This document shows, in pieces, positions 43,581 through 52,971 of a DNA stretch of 64,000 bases. Both the position numbers and the translations under genes were made by a program. Origin of the DNA: Cyanobium sp. Aljojuca 7A6 (lineage in GTDB: Bacteria > Cyanobacteriota > Cyanobacteriia > PCC-6307 > Cyanobiaceae); assembly GCF_024346455.1 (NCBI RefSeq), contig NZ_JAGQCY010000001.1:124001-188000 (forward strand), in the 5' to 3' direction. How positions within the stretch are numbered: position 1 is the first letter of the stretch; every line of letters starts with the position of its first letter. The notes beneath the pieces are model-generated. The model had not been told where the DNA came from. It did not search any database and saw only the letters and a program-made list of their open reading frames with translations.

Positions 43581-44141
43581 ATGTCGCGTTCCCTCGTCCT
43601 TGCCCTGCTTTTGACAACCGGCGGGAGCGCCGCGATGGCCTCAGGGGCACCGGCCACAGCCCCGGTCATCGCGCCGGCTGTACAGGTGCCGGCCACGACA
43701 CCGGCAACCCCAGCTCCGGCCCAGGCCGCTGTCACCAGCACCAAGGAAATCGTGCTGGAGCTGGGCAAGCGCACGATCAGCCTGCGCGACAACGGCAAGG
43801 TGATCGGCAGCTGGCCCGTGGCCATCGGTGATGCCGCCAACCCCACCCCCAAGGGGCGTTTCCTGGTGGAGACCAAGGTGGTCAACCCCCAGTACCAGAG
43901 CACCGCCAGCGGCAAGATCAACCCCACCAAGGGGCCCAATGGCCCCCTGGGTGATCGCTGGATCGGCTTCAAGCGCAGCGGCCTCAACCAATACGGCATC
44001 CATGGCACCCCGAGTGCCTGGGCCTGGACCGTCACTTCCCGCTCCGCCGTCACCAACGGCTGTGTCCGGATGCTCACCCCCCATGTGCGCGCGCTGTTCG
44101 ACCAGGTGCAGGTCGGAACGCCGGTGGTTGTCAAACCCTGA
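43581..44141 (+). CDS. Secreted L,D-transpeptidase (YkuD)
   Basis: A periplasmic YkuD enzyme that makes 3-3 cross-links or attaches proteins to peptidoglycan. The 186-residue precursor has a signal peptide (about 20), a Pro/Ala/Thr linker (about 22-50), and the catalytic domain with GVIGSWPVAIG-like VIGSWPVAIGD, PTPKGRFLV, IHGTPSAW, and the nucleophile Cys in AVTNGCVRM. The linker would let the domain reach the wall. Confidence 0.92.
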   Translation: MSRSLVLALLLTTGGSAAMASGAPATAPVIAPAVQVPATTPATPAPAQAAVTSTKEIVLELGKRTISLRDNGKVIGSWPVAIGDAANPTPKGRFLVETKVVNPQYQSTASGKINPTKGPNGPLGDRWIGFKRSGLNQYGIHGTPSAWAWTVTSRSAVTNGCVRMLTPHVRALFDQVQVGTPVVVKP

Positions 44142-44284
44142 ACGCCGAAGGGCGATCCCGGGGAAACGAACGGCCGACCGAAGAGATTCTGGAGATTGGC
44201 CTGGAAGGGTTTGATGTCTGGGTGCAAACACCTAATCTCAAAAGACCGATCCCGAACGGCATCCTTCCAGGCCGTCCCCTTTCC

Positions 44285-44455
44285 ATGTTCGACTCCGGCA
44301 ATCCCCTCACCACCGACCAGCTGAACAGCACGTCGCTGAAATGGGGCAACGATGGCGAGCTCTCCGAACTGGATCTGCAGCGCATTCTCGGGCTGCTTTC
44401 TCAGGTTGATCCCGTCGCCGAGGCCCTGATGGAGGGCCGCTCGGAAGCCGCCTGA
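44285..44455 (+). CDS. Small protein, unknown
   Basis: A 56-residue protein, MFDSGNPLTTDQLNSTSLK, followed by a helical end ([24 protein letters not shown]). It has no membrane segment. The frame continues upstream to 44222 with a poorer beginning. Its end overlaps the clcA 3' end by 55 bases on the opposite strand. The family is unknown; similar small proteins are common in picocyanobacteria. Confidence 0.5.
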   Translation: MFDSGNPLTTDQLNSTSLKWGNDGELSELDLQRILGLLSQVDPVAEALMEGRSEAA

Positions 44456-46437
44456 AAACGGCGCGCCTGGGCCCTGGCCATGCCGTCACGGCTGGCCATG
44501 CCCCGCAACCGCTCCACGGCAAGCCCACCGGCAGGCAAGCCGTGGGGCAGGTGATCCCCAGATCCTCCCTCCAGCTCGAAGACCGGCAGCTGCCGCAGAC
44601 CATTGGGTCCCAGCTGATCTTCGAGTCGATCGAGGTTCACCCCCATCGGCAGCCACACCAGGTCCGTGCGCACGCAGTCGGCCAGGCACAGCGGCCCCTG
44701 ACGTCGCACGTCGGAGGAGAGCCCTCTCTGCAGGTCGCCGATCGTCACCAGCCCCAGGACCAGTCCGTCCTGCTCCACCAGCAGTCCATGGCCATGGCTG
44801 TCGATCAGCCTGGCCAGGGCGGCGGAGGCCATCGTCGCCGCCGGCAGCACCAGGGGCGCCTCCGGATCGAAAGCCTCCTCCACGCCGATCCCAGCCAGCT
44901 GGCCGCGGCGCCGCTCCTCGAGCGGATCGGGGCCCATCAGACCGGGATCGTGGATGCCCTGCCAGCGTTCCACAAGGGCGGCGCTGAGGCCGGCCGCCGC
45001 CATCAGCGGCAGCACGATGCGGATGTCGCGGGTGAGCTCGAACAACAGCAGCAACGCCGTGAGCGGCGCCCTGGCGCTGCCCGCCAACACCGCCGCCATG
45101 CCGACCATGGCGTAGGCCGGAGGTTCGGCCACCGGCAGATTGAGGCCGCCGCTGCCCAGGACCTGGCCATAGCAGCTGCCCAGCACCGCGCCCAGGAAGA
45201 GGGAGGGCGCGAAGCCTCCGCCCACAAAACCGGTGGCGTTGCTCACGGTGGTGGCCACCAGCTTGACGCCGATCAGGGCCACCAGGGTGAGCAGGGGGAT
45301 GCCGCCGTCCCGGCCAAGCAGCGCTTCGATCGTGTCGTAGCCGACGCCCAGCACCTGGGGAAACACCAGGGCCATGGCCCCAAGCGCCGCTCCCCCCAGA
45401 GCTGTGGGCATGCCCGGCGGCAGCCGCCGCACCACGGCCTGGACCCGCTCGCCCCGGCCCGCCGCCAGCAGCCGGATGAGCAGCCACGACATCAGGCTGG
45501 CCAGGAGGCCAAGCCCCAGATACAGGGGCAGCTCCAGGGGCGAACGCACCTCGTAGGCGGGCAGGCGCAGGATCGGCGTGTCACCAAGGCACAGCTGGGT
45601 GACCAGGGCTGAGGCCACCGCCGCCACCAGCACCGCCCTCAGGCTGGGCCGACCTGGGATGGCGCTGTAACTGCCTTCGAAGGCGAAGAACACGCCGGCG
45701 ATCGGCGCCTTGAAACCGGCCGCCAGGCCCGCTGCCACGCCGGCCCCCACCAATGCTTTCTGGGCCTGGGGGGAAAGACGGGCCTTGAGGGCCACCCACA
45801 GGCCGATGTTGCCGCCGCCCTCCACACTCGGACCCTCCGGCCCGAGGGAGGCTCCGCTGCCGAGGCTCAGGGAGGCCGCCACCAGCCGCAGCCAGGGCAG
45901 GCGCGGCTCGCCCCCCTGGCGACCATCGGCGATCGCCATCAAGCTCGACAACCCCGGACCGATGCTGCCGGCCACATGGCGCAGCAGGCCCACCGCCAGC
46001 CCGCCCAGGGTCGGCACCACCACCACCGGCCAGAGAGCCAGCCAGTCGGGCGCGGTGGGCAGGCTGATGGGCGCGGGTTCGGGCGGTGGCAGCGGTGCCG
46101 TCGCCAGCAGGCCGATGCCATCGAGGCCGAGCTGAAGCAGGGCCCGCAGGGGGGTACCACTGTCGGGCGCCAACGGTGGCAGGTCGATCGGCGGCAGGTC
46201 AGCGGGGGAAGCAGGCGAGGAACGCCCGATCACCAGCAGGCCCTCCACGAACGGGCCGAACAGAAAATTGTTGATGAAGCCCAGCAGTTCGTGGAACGCC
46301 ACCACCGCCAGGCCGGTCAGGGTGCCGATCAGGGCTGCCCAGGCCAGCAGGTTCCATTGGAAAGGGAGGCCGCGATCGGCCTCCGGCCCTGGGGCCCGGT
46401 GACCGTTGGCCTCAGCTTCCGGGGCGGACGGTGGCAA
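44401..46437 (-). CDS. ClC-family chloride channel/antiporter with CBS-like region
   Basis: A 678-residue membrane protein of the ClC family. The first anion-binding loop is [14 protein letters not shown] with the GxEGP gating Glu (about 212), [17 protein letters not shown] gives the GGxFxP-like site, and [15 protein letters not shown] is the third loop. About 11-12 membrane helices lie between 30 and 480. The C-terminal part (about 530-640) resembles a CBS pair ([19 protein letters not shown]). It starts 26 bases inside the hemC stop region; a role in ion or acid balance is likely. Confidence 0.9.
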   Translation of the reverse strand: MPPSAPEAEANGHRAPGPEADRGLPFQWNLLAWAALIGTLTGLAVVAFHELLGFINNFLFGPFVEGLLVIGRSSPASPADLPPIDLPPLAPDSGTPLRALLQLGLDGIGLLATAPLPPPEPAPISLPTAPDWLALWPVVVVPTLGGLAVGLLRHVAGSIGPGLSSLMAIADGRQGGEPRLPWLRLVAASLSLGSGASLGPEGPSVEGGGNIGLWVALKARLSPQAQKALVGAGVAAGLAAGFKAPIAGVFFAFEGSYSAIPGRPSLRAVLVAAVASALVTQLCLGDTPILRLPAYEVRSPLELPLYLGLGLLASLMSWLLIRLLAAGRGERVQAVVRRLPPGMPTALGGAALGAMALVFPQVLGVGYDTIEALLGRDGGIPLLTLVALIGVKLVATTVSNATGFVGGGFAPSLFLGAVLGSCYGQVLGSGGLNLPVAEPPAYAMVGMAAVLAGSARAPLTALLLLFELTRDIRIVLPLMAAAGLSAALVERWQGIHDPGLMGPDPLEERRRGQLAGIGVEEAFDPEAPLVLPAATMASAALARLIDSHGHGLLVEQDGLVLGLVTIGDLQRGLSSDVRRQGPLCLADCVRTDLVWLPMGVNLDRLEDQLGPNGLRQLPVFELEGGSGDHLPHGLPAGGLAVERLRGMASRDGMARAQARRFQAASERPSIRASATGST

Positions 46438-47365
46438 AGATTTCCTCCAGGATCTCTCCGGCCCCCTGGGCTCTCAGGGTTCCCGCCAGCGCCAGGCCGA
46501 TCGCCTCGGGGTCGCTGGCCGGACCACGACAGCTGTCGCGCAGCAGCCGCTGACCGTCGATGCTGGCCACCATGCCGGTCAGCACCAGCTGGTCGTTCTC
46601 GAAGTGGGTGTTGACGCCGATGGGCACCTGACAACCCCCTTCCAGGCTGCGCAGGAACGAGCGCTCGGCCAGGCAGCGACGGGCCGTCGGCAGGTGCTCC
46701 AGCACGCCGATGGTGTCGAGCACGGCCTGGTCACCGGCGCGGCACTCGATGCCCAGGGCCCCCTGGCCCACGGCATGCAGCGAAATCGACGGATCGATCA
46801 GCTCGTGGATGCGCTCACCCAGGCCCAGCCGGCTGAGACCGGCGGCCGCCAGGATCAGGCAGTCGTAGACGCCGGCGTCGAGCTTCTCCAGGCGGGTGAT
46901 CACGTTGCCCCGCACGTCCTTGAACACCAGGTGGGGGTAGTGGTGACGCAGCTGGGCCAGGCGCCGCAGGGAGCTGGTTCCCACCACGCTGCCCTCGGGC
47001 AGGGTGGCGAGGCTGAGCTCTTTGTGCCGTTCATGCACCACCAGGGCATCGGCGGGATCCTCCCGCTCGGTGATGCAGCCCAGGATCAGTCCCTCCGGCA
47101 GGTTGGTGGGCAGGTCCTTGAGGCTGTGCACGGCGATGTCGGCCCGGTCGACCAGCATCTGGGCCTCCAGTTCCTTGGTGAACAGGCCCTTGTCGCCGAT
47201 CTTGGCCAGGGCCACATCGAGAATCTTGTCCCCCTGGGTGGCCATCGCCTCGATCGCAATCGTCAGCTCGGGGTGGGCCAGGGTGAGTTCGTCCCGCACC
47301 CAGTGGGTCTGGACCATGGCCAGCTGGCTGCGGCGGGAGGCGATGCGCAGGGTGGAGCTGGCCAT
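46412..47365 (-). CDS. hemC: Hydroxymethylbilane synthase
   Basis: HemC joins four porphobilinogens into hydroxymethylbilane for all tetrapyrroles. The 317 residues contain [19 protein letters not shown] at the start, [19 protein letters not shown] with active-site Asp, [17 protein letters not shown], and the Cys that holds the dipyrromethane cofactor in EGGCQVPIG. Start at 47365 was preferred to the upstream frame because [11 protein letters not shown] is the family's usual beginning. Confidence 0.97.
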   Translation of the reverse strand: MASSTLRIASRRSQLAMVQTHWVRDELTLAHPELTIAIEAMATQGDKILDVALAKIGDKGLFTKELEAQMLVDRADIAVHSLKDLPTNLPEGLILGCITEREDPADALVVHERHKELSLATLPEGSVVGTSSLRRLAQLRHHYPHLVFKDVRGNVITRLEKLDAGVYDCLILAAAGLSRLGLGERIHELIDPSISLHAVGQGALGIECRAGDQAVLDTIGVLEHLPTARRCLAERSFLRSLEGGCQVPIGVNTHFENDQLVLTGMVASIDGQRLLRDSCRGPASDPEAIGLALAGTLRAQGAGEILEEIFATVRPGS

Positions 47366-47472
47366 TGGACGCTTCGGGCGGCAGCGACGGCTGCCAGGCA
47401 ACAGCCGATCAGCCTAGGGACCGGCCTGACCCTGCTTACGGCCTGCGGGCGGAACGTGATCAGCTGATGGGA

Positions 47473-47913
47473 TCAGGCGAACAGATCCAGCGGCAGGGGA
47501 CCCCAGGTGTCCTCGGCGGCGGGATCGGTGGCTTCATGGCCGGTGATCAGGATCCCCGCGCCGAGGCCCTCCTCCCGGCGTACGTGGAACAGTCCCGTGC
47601 GCTGGTTACCCTTCAGGAACACACCACCGGGTTCGCCACTGGGCTCCCCCTCACCGGTCTCGCCAGGCTGCAGGGTCGGCCAGGCGAGGGCCGCCTCAAG
47701 CTGTCGCAGGGCCGCCATGGCCACCGTCGCCGACGGCGCCATGATGCCGACCGTGAACCAGCCACAGGCCCCCAGCATGGGAATCAGCTCCTCACGCAGC
47801 AGGCGGGCCTGATCCCCGTCGAGATGAGGGGCGGATCGGAGTCCCCTCAGAGCGGCCAGGCCGGAGGTGGGCAGGTCGGTCGTCAACGGATCGCAGCGAT
47901 AAAACTCTGCCAC
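47473..47913 (-). CDS. DUF1824 cyanobacterial protein
   Basis: A 146-residue protein matching the DUF1824 family, which is restricted to cyanobacteria and plastid-bearing relatives and has no known function. The family pattern is visible in GGVFLKGNQRTGLFHVRR and, at the end, TWGPLPLDLFA. Acidic and helical parts lie in the first half. Its 5' end overlaps the 3' end of the PAP2 gene by 122 bases on the same strand in another frame, which is unusual and may mean that the PAP2 C terminus is artificially long. Confidence 0.82.
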   Translation of the reverse strand: MAEFYRCDPLTTDLPTSGLAALRGLRSAPHLDGDQARLLREELIPMLGACGWFTVGIMAPSATVAMAALRQLEAALAWPTLQPGETGEGEPSGEPGGVFLKGNQRTGLFHVRREEGLGAGILITGHEATDPAAEDTWGPLPLDLFA

Positions 47914-48547
47914 TCTGAAGGTCCGCGGCGACGGGCTGCCGCCAGAAGCCCAGACACACCGTCAGCCAGGCCAGTCCGAGGGAAGCCCCCGCCAGCAGAT
48001 CCGTGGGCCAGTGGGCGCGCACGTAAAGGGTGCTGAGCCAGACCAGGCCCACCAGCAGACAGGCCCCGACCATGAGCAGACGCCGCGCACGGGGATGGTG
48101 GGACCCCAGGATCACCACCATGGCGAAGTAGAAGGCCAAGGCCCCGGCGGCATGGCCGCTGGGGAAGCTGTGGCCATCGAGCGGCAGCAGGCTGCCGGGG
48201 GGCCGCGGTCGGCTGAACAGGGGCTTGAACACCAGATCCACCAGGGCCAGGATGCCGCCGGTGGCCATCACCAGCAGGCGCAGATCCCTCCACCAGTGCC
48301 GCAGCAGCAGATGGAACAGCGCCATCGCCACCAGAACGGCGGTGAAGCCGACACCGGTGGCCCTGTACACCTGGGTCAGACCATCCCCCAACCAGACGGG
48401 CAGGTGATTGCCGAGCCAGACCAGGACGGCGTCATCCAGCAACGCCAGGGGCCGGCCCGGGGCCACGGCCTCAAACAGCCCCACCAACAGGGCGAGGCAG
48501 GCCGGTACAAGAACCTTGTCGCGCGGCAGCAGACGGAAATGGATCAC
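47792..48547 (-). CDS. PAP2-family phosphatase
   Basis: Membrane phosphatase acting on lipid phosphates, often undecaprenyl-pyrophosphate or phosphatidate. The 251-residue protein has the three PAP2 motifs: KPLFSRPRP (K-x6-RP), PSGHAAGA (PSGH), and VRAHWPTDLLAG (R-x5-H-x3-D), with about six membrane segments. The last 45 residues are Arg/Ser-rich and overlap the DUF1824 gene. It shares a four-base overlap with the GT39 gene, so the two are likely coupled and may both act on polyprenyl-phosphate carriers. Confidence 0.9.
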   Translation of the reverse strand: MIHFRLLPRDKVLVPACLALLVGLFEAVAPGRPLALLDDAVLVWLGNHLPVWLGDGLTQVYRATGVGFTAVLVAMALFHLLLRHWWRDLRLLVMATGGILALVDLVFKPLFSRPRPPGSLLPLDGHSFPSGHAAGALAFYFAMVVILGSHHPRARRLLMVGACLLVGLVWLSTLYVRAHWPTDLLAGASLGLAWLTVCLGFWRQPVAADLQSGRVLSLRSVDDRPAHLRPGRSEGTPIRPSSRRGSGPPAA

Positions 48548-50343
48548 GGCACCAGGTAGCGACGGGGCACACGCCAGAGGGCCAGCTCGCCAGAGCGGGA
48601 CAGGCGCTCGATCGCCTCCGCGGGTAGGCCCAGCCCTTCGAGATCCCGGCGATCACCCAGCAGCCGCAGCGACCGACTGGCCGGGGTGAGCCTGAGGGAG
48701 GCGGGGCCCTGCAGCGCCAGCTGGGCGATCTGGACGCGATCGGAGACGAAGACGGCCTCGGGCTCGCCGTAGAACAGCAAGCTGTAGCGCAAGGTGCCGA
48801 CGATCAGCAGCGGCTCGTCAGGCTGGGCGGCGGCCTTGGCCCCACGGGCCATCTGGCGCAGGGGCAGCTGGCGCTCACGGTCGAGCAGGGGGCCGAGGGG
48901 CGCGATCACCAGGCCCAGCACCGCCAGGAAGCCGGCCAGGCTGGGCAGCCACAGCCAGCCGGTCGCCGCCGGGCGCAGCAGCAGCACCAGCAGGGCCAGG
49001 GCCGTGAGCCACAGACACAGGGACAGCAGCAACGGCAGGCCCGACCGTGACAGGGCCGCAGCGAACTCCGGATAGGCGGGATCGGTGGCCACCCACCCAG
49101 GGGCCAGGGCCGCCGCCACCGCCATGGCCGCCAGCAGCAGCACCTCGAGGCCAGCGGCGATCCGCACCCCTGCCCCTGGCCTGCCGGCGTCCAACTCCGG
49201 CAGGGGGCGCCACAGCAGCGCCACCAGCAGGCCTGCCGCCGGCAGGGCCGGCAGGATGTAGCCGGGCAACTTGGTGGCGGCGGCGGAGAAGAAGGCCAGC
49301 ACCAGCACCAGCCACAGCAGCAGGAACAGGCCCAGTTCCGCCGGGGCGGCCGCTTCAGCAGGGTCGCGCTTCGCCAGCCGCCAGCGGCCCGGCTGCCAGA
49401 AACCCTGGGCCGCGATCGCCAGGGGCAGGAACAGCGACCAGGGCAGCACCAGCAGCACCAGCCAGGGCAGGTAGAACCAGGGCGGACCGGGGTGGTTGTA
49501 CAGCACCGTGGTGAAGCGCTGCAGGTTGCTGAACCCCAGGAACCCACCCAGGAAATCAGCGCCGTTGACGACGGCCGCGGCCGTGTACCAGGGGGCGCTC
49601 ACCCCCAGGAAGAGGGCCACCATGGCCAGCAACGGACGCCAGCGCAGCCAGGGCCGCCAATGGCCCGTGAGCAGCAGAAAGACCACCACCACCAGGCCGG
49701 GCAACAACAGACCGACCGGCCCCTTGGCCAGCACGGCGATGGCTGCGAACAGCGCCATGGCCACCCGGCCGAGGTCAGCCCGCCAGGGATCGCTGCGGTG
49801 GCGATGGGCCAGCAGGAAGCCGAACAACGCCAGGCTGATGGCGCTGGACAGGAACATGTCCGTGGTGGAGGTGCGTCCCCAGCCGATCCAACCCGGAGTC
49901 GTGGCGATCACCCCGGCCGCCAGCGCCGCCCGCAGCACCCTGGGCCGACCGGCTTCCCCCGCCGGGGACCAGGCCAGCATCAGTCCGAAGCCCGCCACCA
50001 CCACGGCACTGGCGGCGAGGGCCACCGGCAACCGAGCGGCCCATTCGCTGACCCCGAACAACTGGAAGCTGAGGCCCACCATCCAGTACCCCCAGACGGG
50101 GTAATCGAAGAAGCGCTCGCCGTTCCACCAGGGGGTGATCCAGTCGCCCCGCTCCAGCATCTGGTGGCCCACCTCCACGAACAGGGCCTCGGTCTTGTCC
50201 ATCAGACCGAGGCTGCCCAGGCCCTGGAAGAAGGCCAGCCAGCAGAGCAGCAGCAGCCAGAAGCCGCTCAGCACCCAGATCATCCGCCGGTGCATCCGAG
50301 CGCTGGCACGCTCCGGCAGGGCCCCATGGGCAGCAGACACCAT
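48544..50343 (-). CDS. GT39-type membrane glycosyltransferase (ArnT-like)
   Basis: A 599-residue membrane glycosyltransferase of the GT39/ArnT type, using a polyprenyl-phosphate sugar. The N-terminal motif has the family's acidic pair in DKTEALFVEVGHQMLERGDW, with WITPWWNGERFFDYPVWGYW typical of the first periplasmic loop. About 12 membrane segments follow to 480, then a small soluble C-terminal domain with DRVQIAQLALQGPAS. Downstream PAP2 overlaps the stop. The acceptor is unknown; lipid A or an exported protein are both plausible. Confidence 0.85.
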   Translation of the reverse strand: MVSAAHGALPERASARMHRRMIWVLSGFWLLLLCWLAFFQGLGSLGLMDKTEALFVEVGHQMLERGDWITPWWNGERFFDYPVWGYWMVGLSFQLFGVSEWAARLPVALAASAVVVAGFGLMLAWSPAGEAGRPRVLRAALAAGVIATTPGWIGWGRTSTTDMFLSSAISLALFGFLLAHRHRSDPWRADLGRVAMALFAAIAVLAKGPVGLLLPGLVVVVFLLLTGHWRPWLRWRPLLAMVALFLGVSAPWYTAAAVVNGADFLGGFLGFSNLQRFTTVLYNHPGPPWFYLPWLVLLVLPWSLFLPLAIAAQGFWQPGRWRLAKRDPAEAAAPAELGLFLLLWLVLVLAFFSAAATKLPGYILPALPAAGLLVALLWRPLPELDAGRPGAGVRIAAGLEVLLLAAMAVAAALAPGWVATDPAYPEFAAALSRSGLPLLLSLCLWLTALALLVLLLRPAATGWLWLPSLAGFLAVLGLVIAPLGPLLDRERQLPLRQMARGAKAAAQPDEPLLIVGTLRYSLLFYGEPEAVFVSDRVQIAQLALQGPASLRLTPASRSLRLLGDRRDLEGLGLPAEAIERLSRSGELALWRVPRRYLVP

Positions 50344-50540
50344 CCTTGGAGAACGGCAAGGTAAGAGAAAGTTAAGGCCAGGGGGCGCCTGCCCGCCTGG
50401 TCACCTCCGAGGGCCTCTGGATCGGGAGACGCGAGCGCTCTGACGCACCACCGACGCCCTTCGAAAAAGGGGTAGGGGGCGACACCACATGGGATGACTG
50501 CTACCGTCCAGCACAATGTAAAGAACGAACCCGAGATTCT

Positions 50541-51782
50541 ATGGCTGCTGAACTGATCAAGCACCCACAGAAACGTTGGCATGCTGTTTATCTGTCTGTG
50601 CTGATGATCTCAATCACAGCAACCTTGTTCTTCATCCTGAAGGACAATGGATCTGCCCCACCATGGCCGATGGACCAATCTTTCATTGGCACTGTAGATC
50701 TTCGGATTTACAGGCTAGATGGCCATTGGAACTTTCACTATCCTCAGCTACAGAATTCAGGTGGGATCAGCTCCAGCCTGCTTGTGGGTCTATACAAGCT
50801 CATCGTCCCTCTCAGCCCTGAAACACTCAATTGGCAAGTTCGCTCCATGGCGATGCTGGGCTATCTAGTCTCCAGTGACGTTCTGATCAGAACCTTTATT
50901 CAGCAACCCCTTGCAAGAATCTCGGCCCTCCTTCTGGTCGCAACGTCTGGATTTGCCTTGATTCAACCATCCAGTGAGATCCTGGCGGGGAGCCTGTTCA
51001 CACTCTTCGTTGTGGCAGCCACCAGGCGCTGGCCCGTCATCCTGGCGTCGCTCCTGCTGGCTGGCTTTGCACTCTGCAAAGTTGAATTCCTGCTCGCAGC
51101 ACCCTTTCTGGCGCTTCTGTGGTGGTGGCGTGAGCGAAGAACATTGAAGAACAGCTGGAGAATTCCCTGCTTGGTTGGACTTTGGGTCGGCCTGCTACTA
51201 GCTCCAGGATTTGCCGTCCACGGCAGCAGAGTGATCGCCGGCAACCGCAGCTTCGCCGCTTTCTCCGTGCACTATGCATCGCTTTTCTTACCCCACCAGT
51301 ACCAACCCTATTCTCTCGATCCCTGGAAGTCAGCCATAGCAATTATGAACCAAGTCTTCCCCGAAGCCAAGAGCATAGTCGACGTTATCTATCGTTATCC
51401 CAAGCCCTACCTTGACTTTCTTGCGCTCTCGGCCATTCAGAGCATCAGCAATATAGCAGCCTCACTCAAGCTCATGCTAGTGCCTATGCTCACCACAATG
51501 GTGAACTTCAAGACACTTGGTGGCCTTCGATTTCCAATTTTGCTGATTACCGTCGCGATGGTCTGCACTCTCATTCCAGGATGGATGTTCGCCTTCGTCC
51601 ACATTCGTTACATGGCGAAGTTCTATCCAGCCATCATCGGCCTATCCCTGGCAGGGCTGCAAGCTCTCCAGTCGAGACTCCAGCCTGCAACACTCCTGGC
51701 CAACCTGTCAGCCATCCTCATTACCATTATTTGGCAAACCTTCAATTTTCCCATGATAGCGAGCCATTCTCACTTCCTTTAG
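50541..51782 (+). CDS. Low-GC polytopic membrane protein, possible glycosyltransferase of the GT-C fold
   Basis: A 413-residue protein with about nine to ten membrane segments, not a family I can name. The early LRIYRLDGHWNFHYPQLQNSGG and SPETLNWQVRSMAM and the Arg/Lys loops between helices resemble GT-C membrane enzymes such as the neighbouring GT39. The base composition is clearly lower in GC than every neighbour, with many A/T third positions, so the gene was probably acquired recently. It lies between GT39 and GT2-GtrA, facing the latter. Confidence 0.6.
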   Translation: MAAELIKHPQKRWHAVYLSVLMISITATLFFILKDNGSAPPWPMDQSFIGTVDLRIYRLDGHWNFHYPQLQNSGGISSSLLVGLYKLIVPLSPETLNWQVRSMAMLGYLVSSDVLIRTFIQQPLARISALLLVATSGFALIQPSSEILAGSLFTLFVVAATRRWPVILASLLLAGFALCKVEFLLAAPFLALLWWWRERRTLKNSWRIPCLVGLWVGLLLAPGFAVHGSRVIAGNRSFAAFSVHYASLFLPHQYQPYSLDPWKSAIAIMNQVFPEAKSIVDVIYRYPKPYLDFLALSAIQSISNIAASLKLMLVPMLTTMVNFKTLGGLRFPILLITVAMVCTLIPGWMFAFVHIRYMAKFYPAIIGLSLAGLQALQSRLQPATLLANLSAILITIIWQTFNFPMIASHSHFL

Positions 51783-51821
51783 CCCCATTGGCCGCCGAAA
51801 CATCCTGTCGGACTCACCAAC

Positions 51822-52931
51822 CTAGGGGGTGTTCCAGACGAAGCGCGAGGACGCTGCGTACTTCCAGACGAAGTCGACGGCGATCCCCGCCAGCAGTGCC
51901 AAGAGCGGCTGCGGGGTGACCTGGCGGAAGAAGGCCGAGGACACTCCGACGTTGGCCGCCATCCCCAGGGATGTGACGAGCAGAAAGCGGATCAGACCGA
52001 ACACCAGCGCCATGCCGCTGAGCTGCTGGGAGCGGAAGGTCAGCACGTTGTTGATCAGATAGTTGGAGCAGCCGGCACAGACCACAGCCACCACCTGCGC
52101 CTGCTCGAAGCCCAGTCCGGCCACCTGCTGCATCAGGGCGAACACCAGCAGGTGAATGCCGATGCCGGTGGCGCCCACCAGGGCAAAGCTGACGGCCCGC
52201 CGCGGCACCATCCGCAACAGCAGGGTGTGCAGGATCGAGACGCCAAGATCCCAGATCACCGCCAGATTCAGCTTCGACTCTCCAGCACTGCGGGGCTGGA
52301 AGCGCAGCGGCACCTCCGCCACCACCAGGTGACCGTGGCTGAGCGCCAGCAATTCGTAAAGAAATTTGAACCCATTGACATCCACCTGCCGGACAAAAGG
52401 CAGGCATCGCTCCGGACGCAGCGCGAAGAAGCCGCTCATGTAGTCGGTGAGATGGCGGTAACGGGGCAAGCTGAAACGGGCCACCGCATTGGCCCAGGTG
52501 GAGTTCCGCTCGCGCTGCTCACTCAGGCCCCTGATGCTGGCCTGATGGTGGAACCGGCTGCCGATCAACAGATCGCCGCCACCCTCCAGCAGGGCTGAGA
52601 CGGCGTGGGCCACGGAGGCGGGTTCGTGCTGGCCATCGCTGTCCATGACCACCACGACATCGCCGGTGGCATCAAGAATGCCTTCCTTGATGGCACTGGA
52701 GAGACCAAAACGCCCCACCCTGCGGATCAGCCTGACACTGTCGTGGCGATGGGCCAGCTGACGGACTTTTTCGGATGTTCCGTCGTTGGAGTCGTCATCG
52801 ACGAAGAGCAATTCAAGGTCGTATTGATCTCCCAACGACAGCAATGCGCTGACGATGGGCTCAACGTTGTCGCATTCGTTGAACGTGGGCAGGACCACCG
52901 ACAACCGCAACACATCACCAGCTTCAGTCAT
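51822..52931 (-). CDS. GT2 glycosyltransferase fused to GtrA domain
   Basis: A 369-residue fusion. The N-terminal GT2 (DPM1-like) domain has LSVVLPTFNECDNVEPIVSA (about 9-28), LLFVDDDSNDGTSEKVRQL with the Asp pair, VVVMDSDGQHEPASV (DxD-like), and RDYMSGFFALRPE-like TDYMSGFFALRPE. The C-terminal GtrA-like membrane part (about 243-360, SFALVGATGIGIHLLVFALM) has four helices. Such proteins load a sugar onto polyprenyl phosphate and flip it. It is 40 bases after rpoD on the same strand and converges with the low-GC gene. Confidence 0.92.
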   Translation of the reverse strand: MTEAGDVLRLSVVLPTFNECDNVEPIVSALLSLGDQYDLELLFVDDDSNDGTSEKVRQLAHRHDSVRLIRRVGRFGLSSAIKEGILDATGDVVVVMDSDGQHEPASVAHAVSALLEGGGDLLIGSRFHHQASIRGLSEQRERNSTWANAVARFSLPRYRHLTDYMSGFFALRPERCLPFVRQVDVNGFKFLYELLALSHGHLVVAEVPLRFQPRSAGESKLNLAVIWDLGVSILHTLLLRMVPRRAVSFALVGATGIGIHLLVFALMQQVAGLGFEQAQVVAVVCAGCSNYLINNVLTFRSQQLSGMALVFGLIRFLLVTSLGMAANVGVSSAFFRQVTPQPLLALLAGIAVDFVWKYAASSRFVWNTP

Positions 52932-52971
52932 CAGGAGGGTTGCCCGTGGGTTGGAAGCCGTCAGTGGGCAG

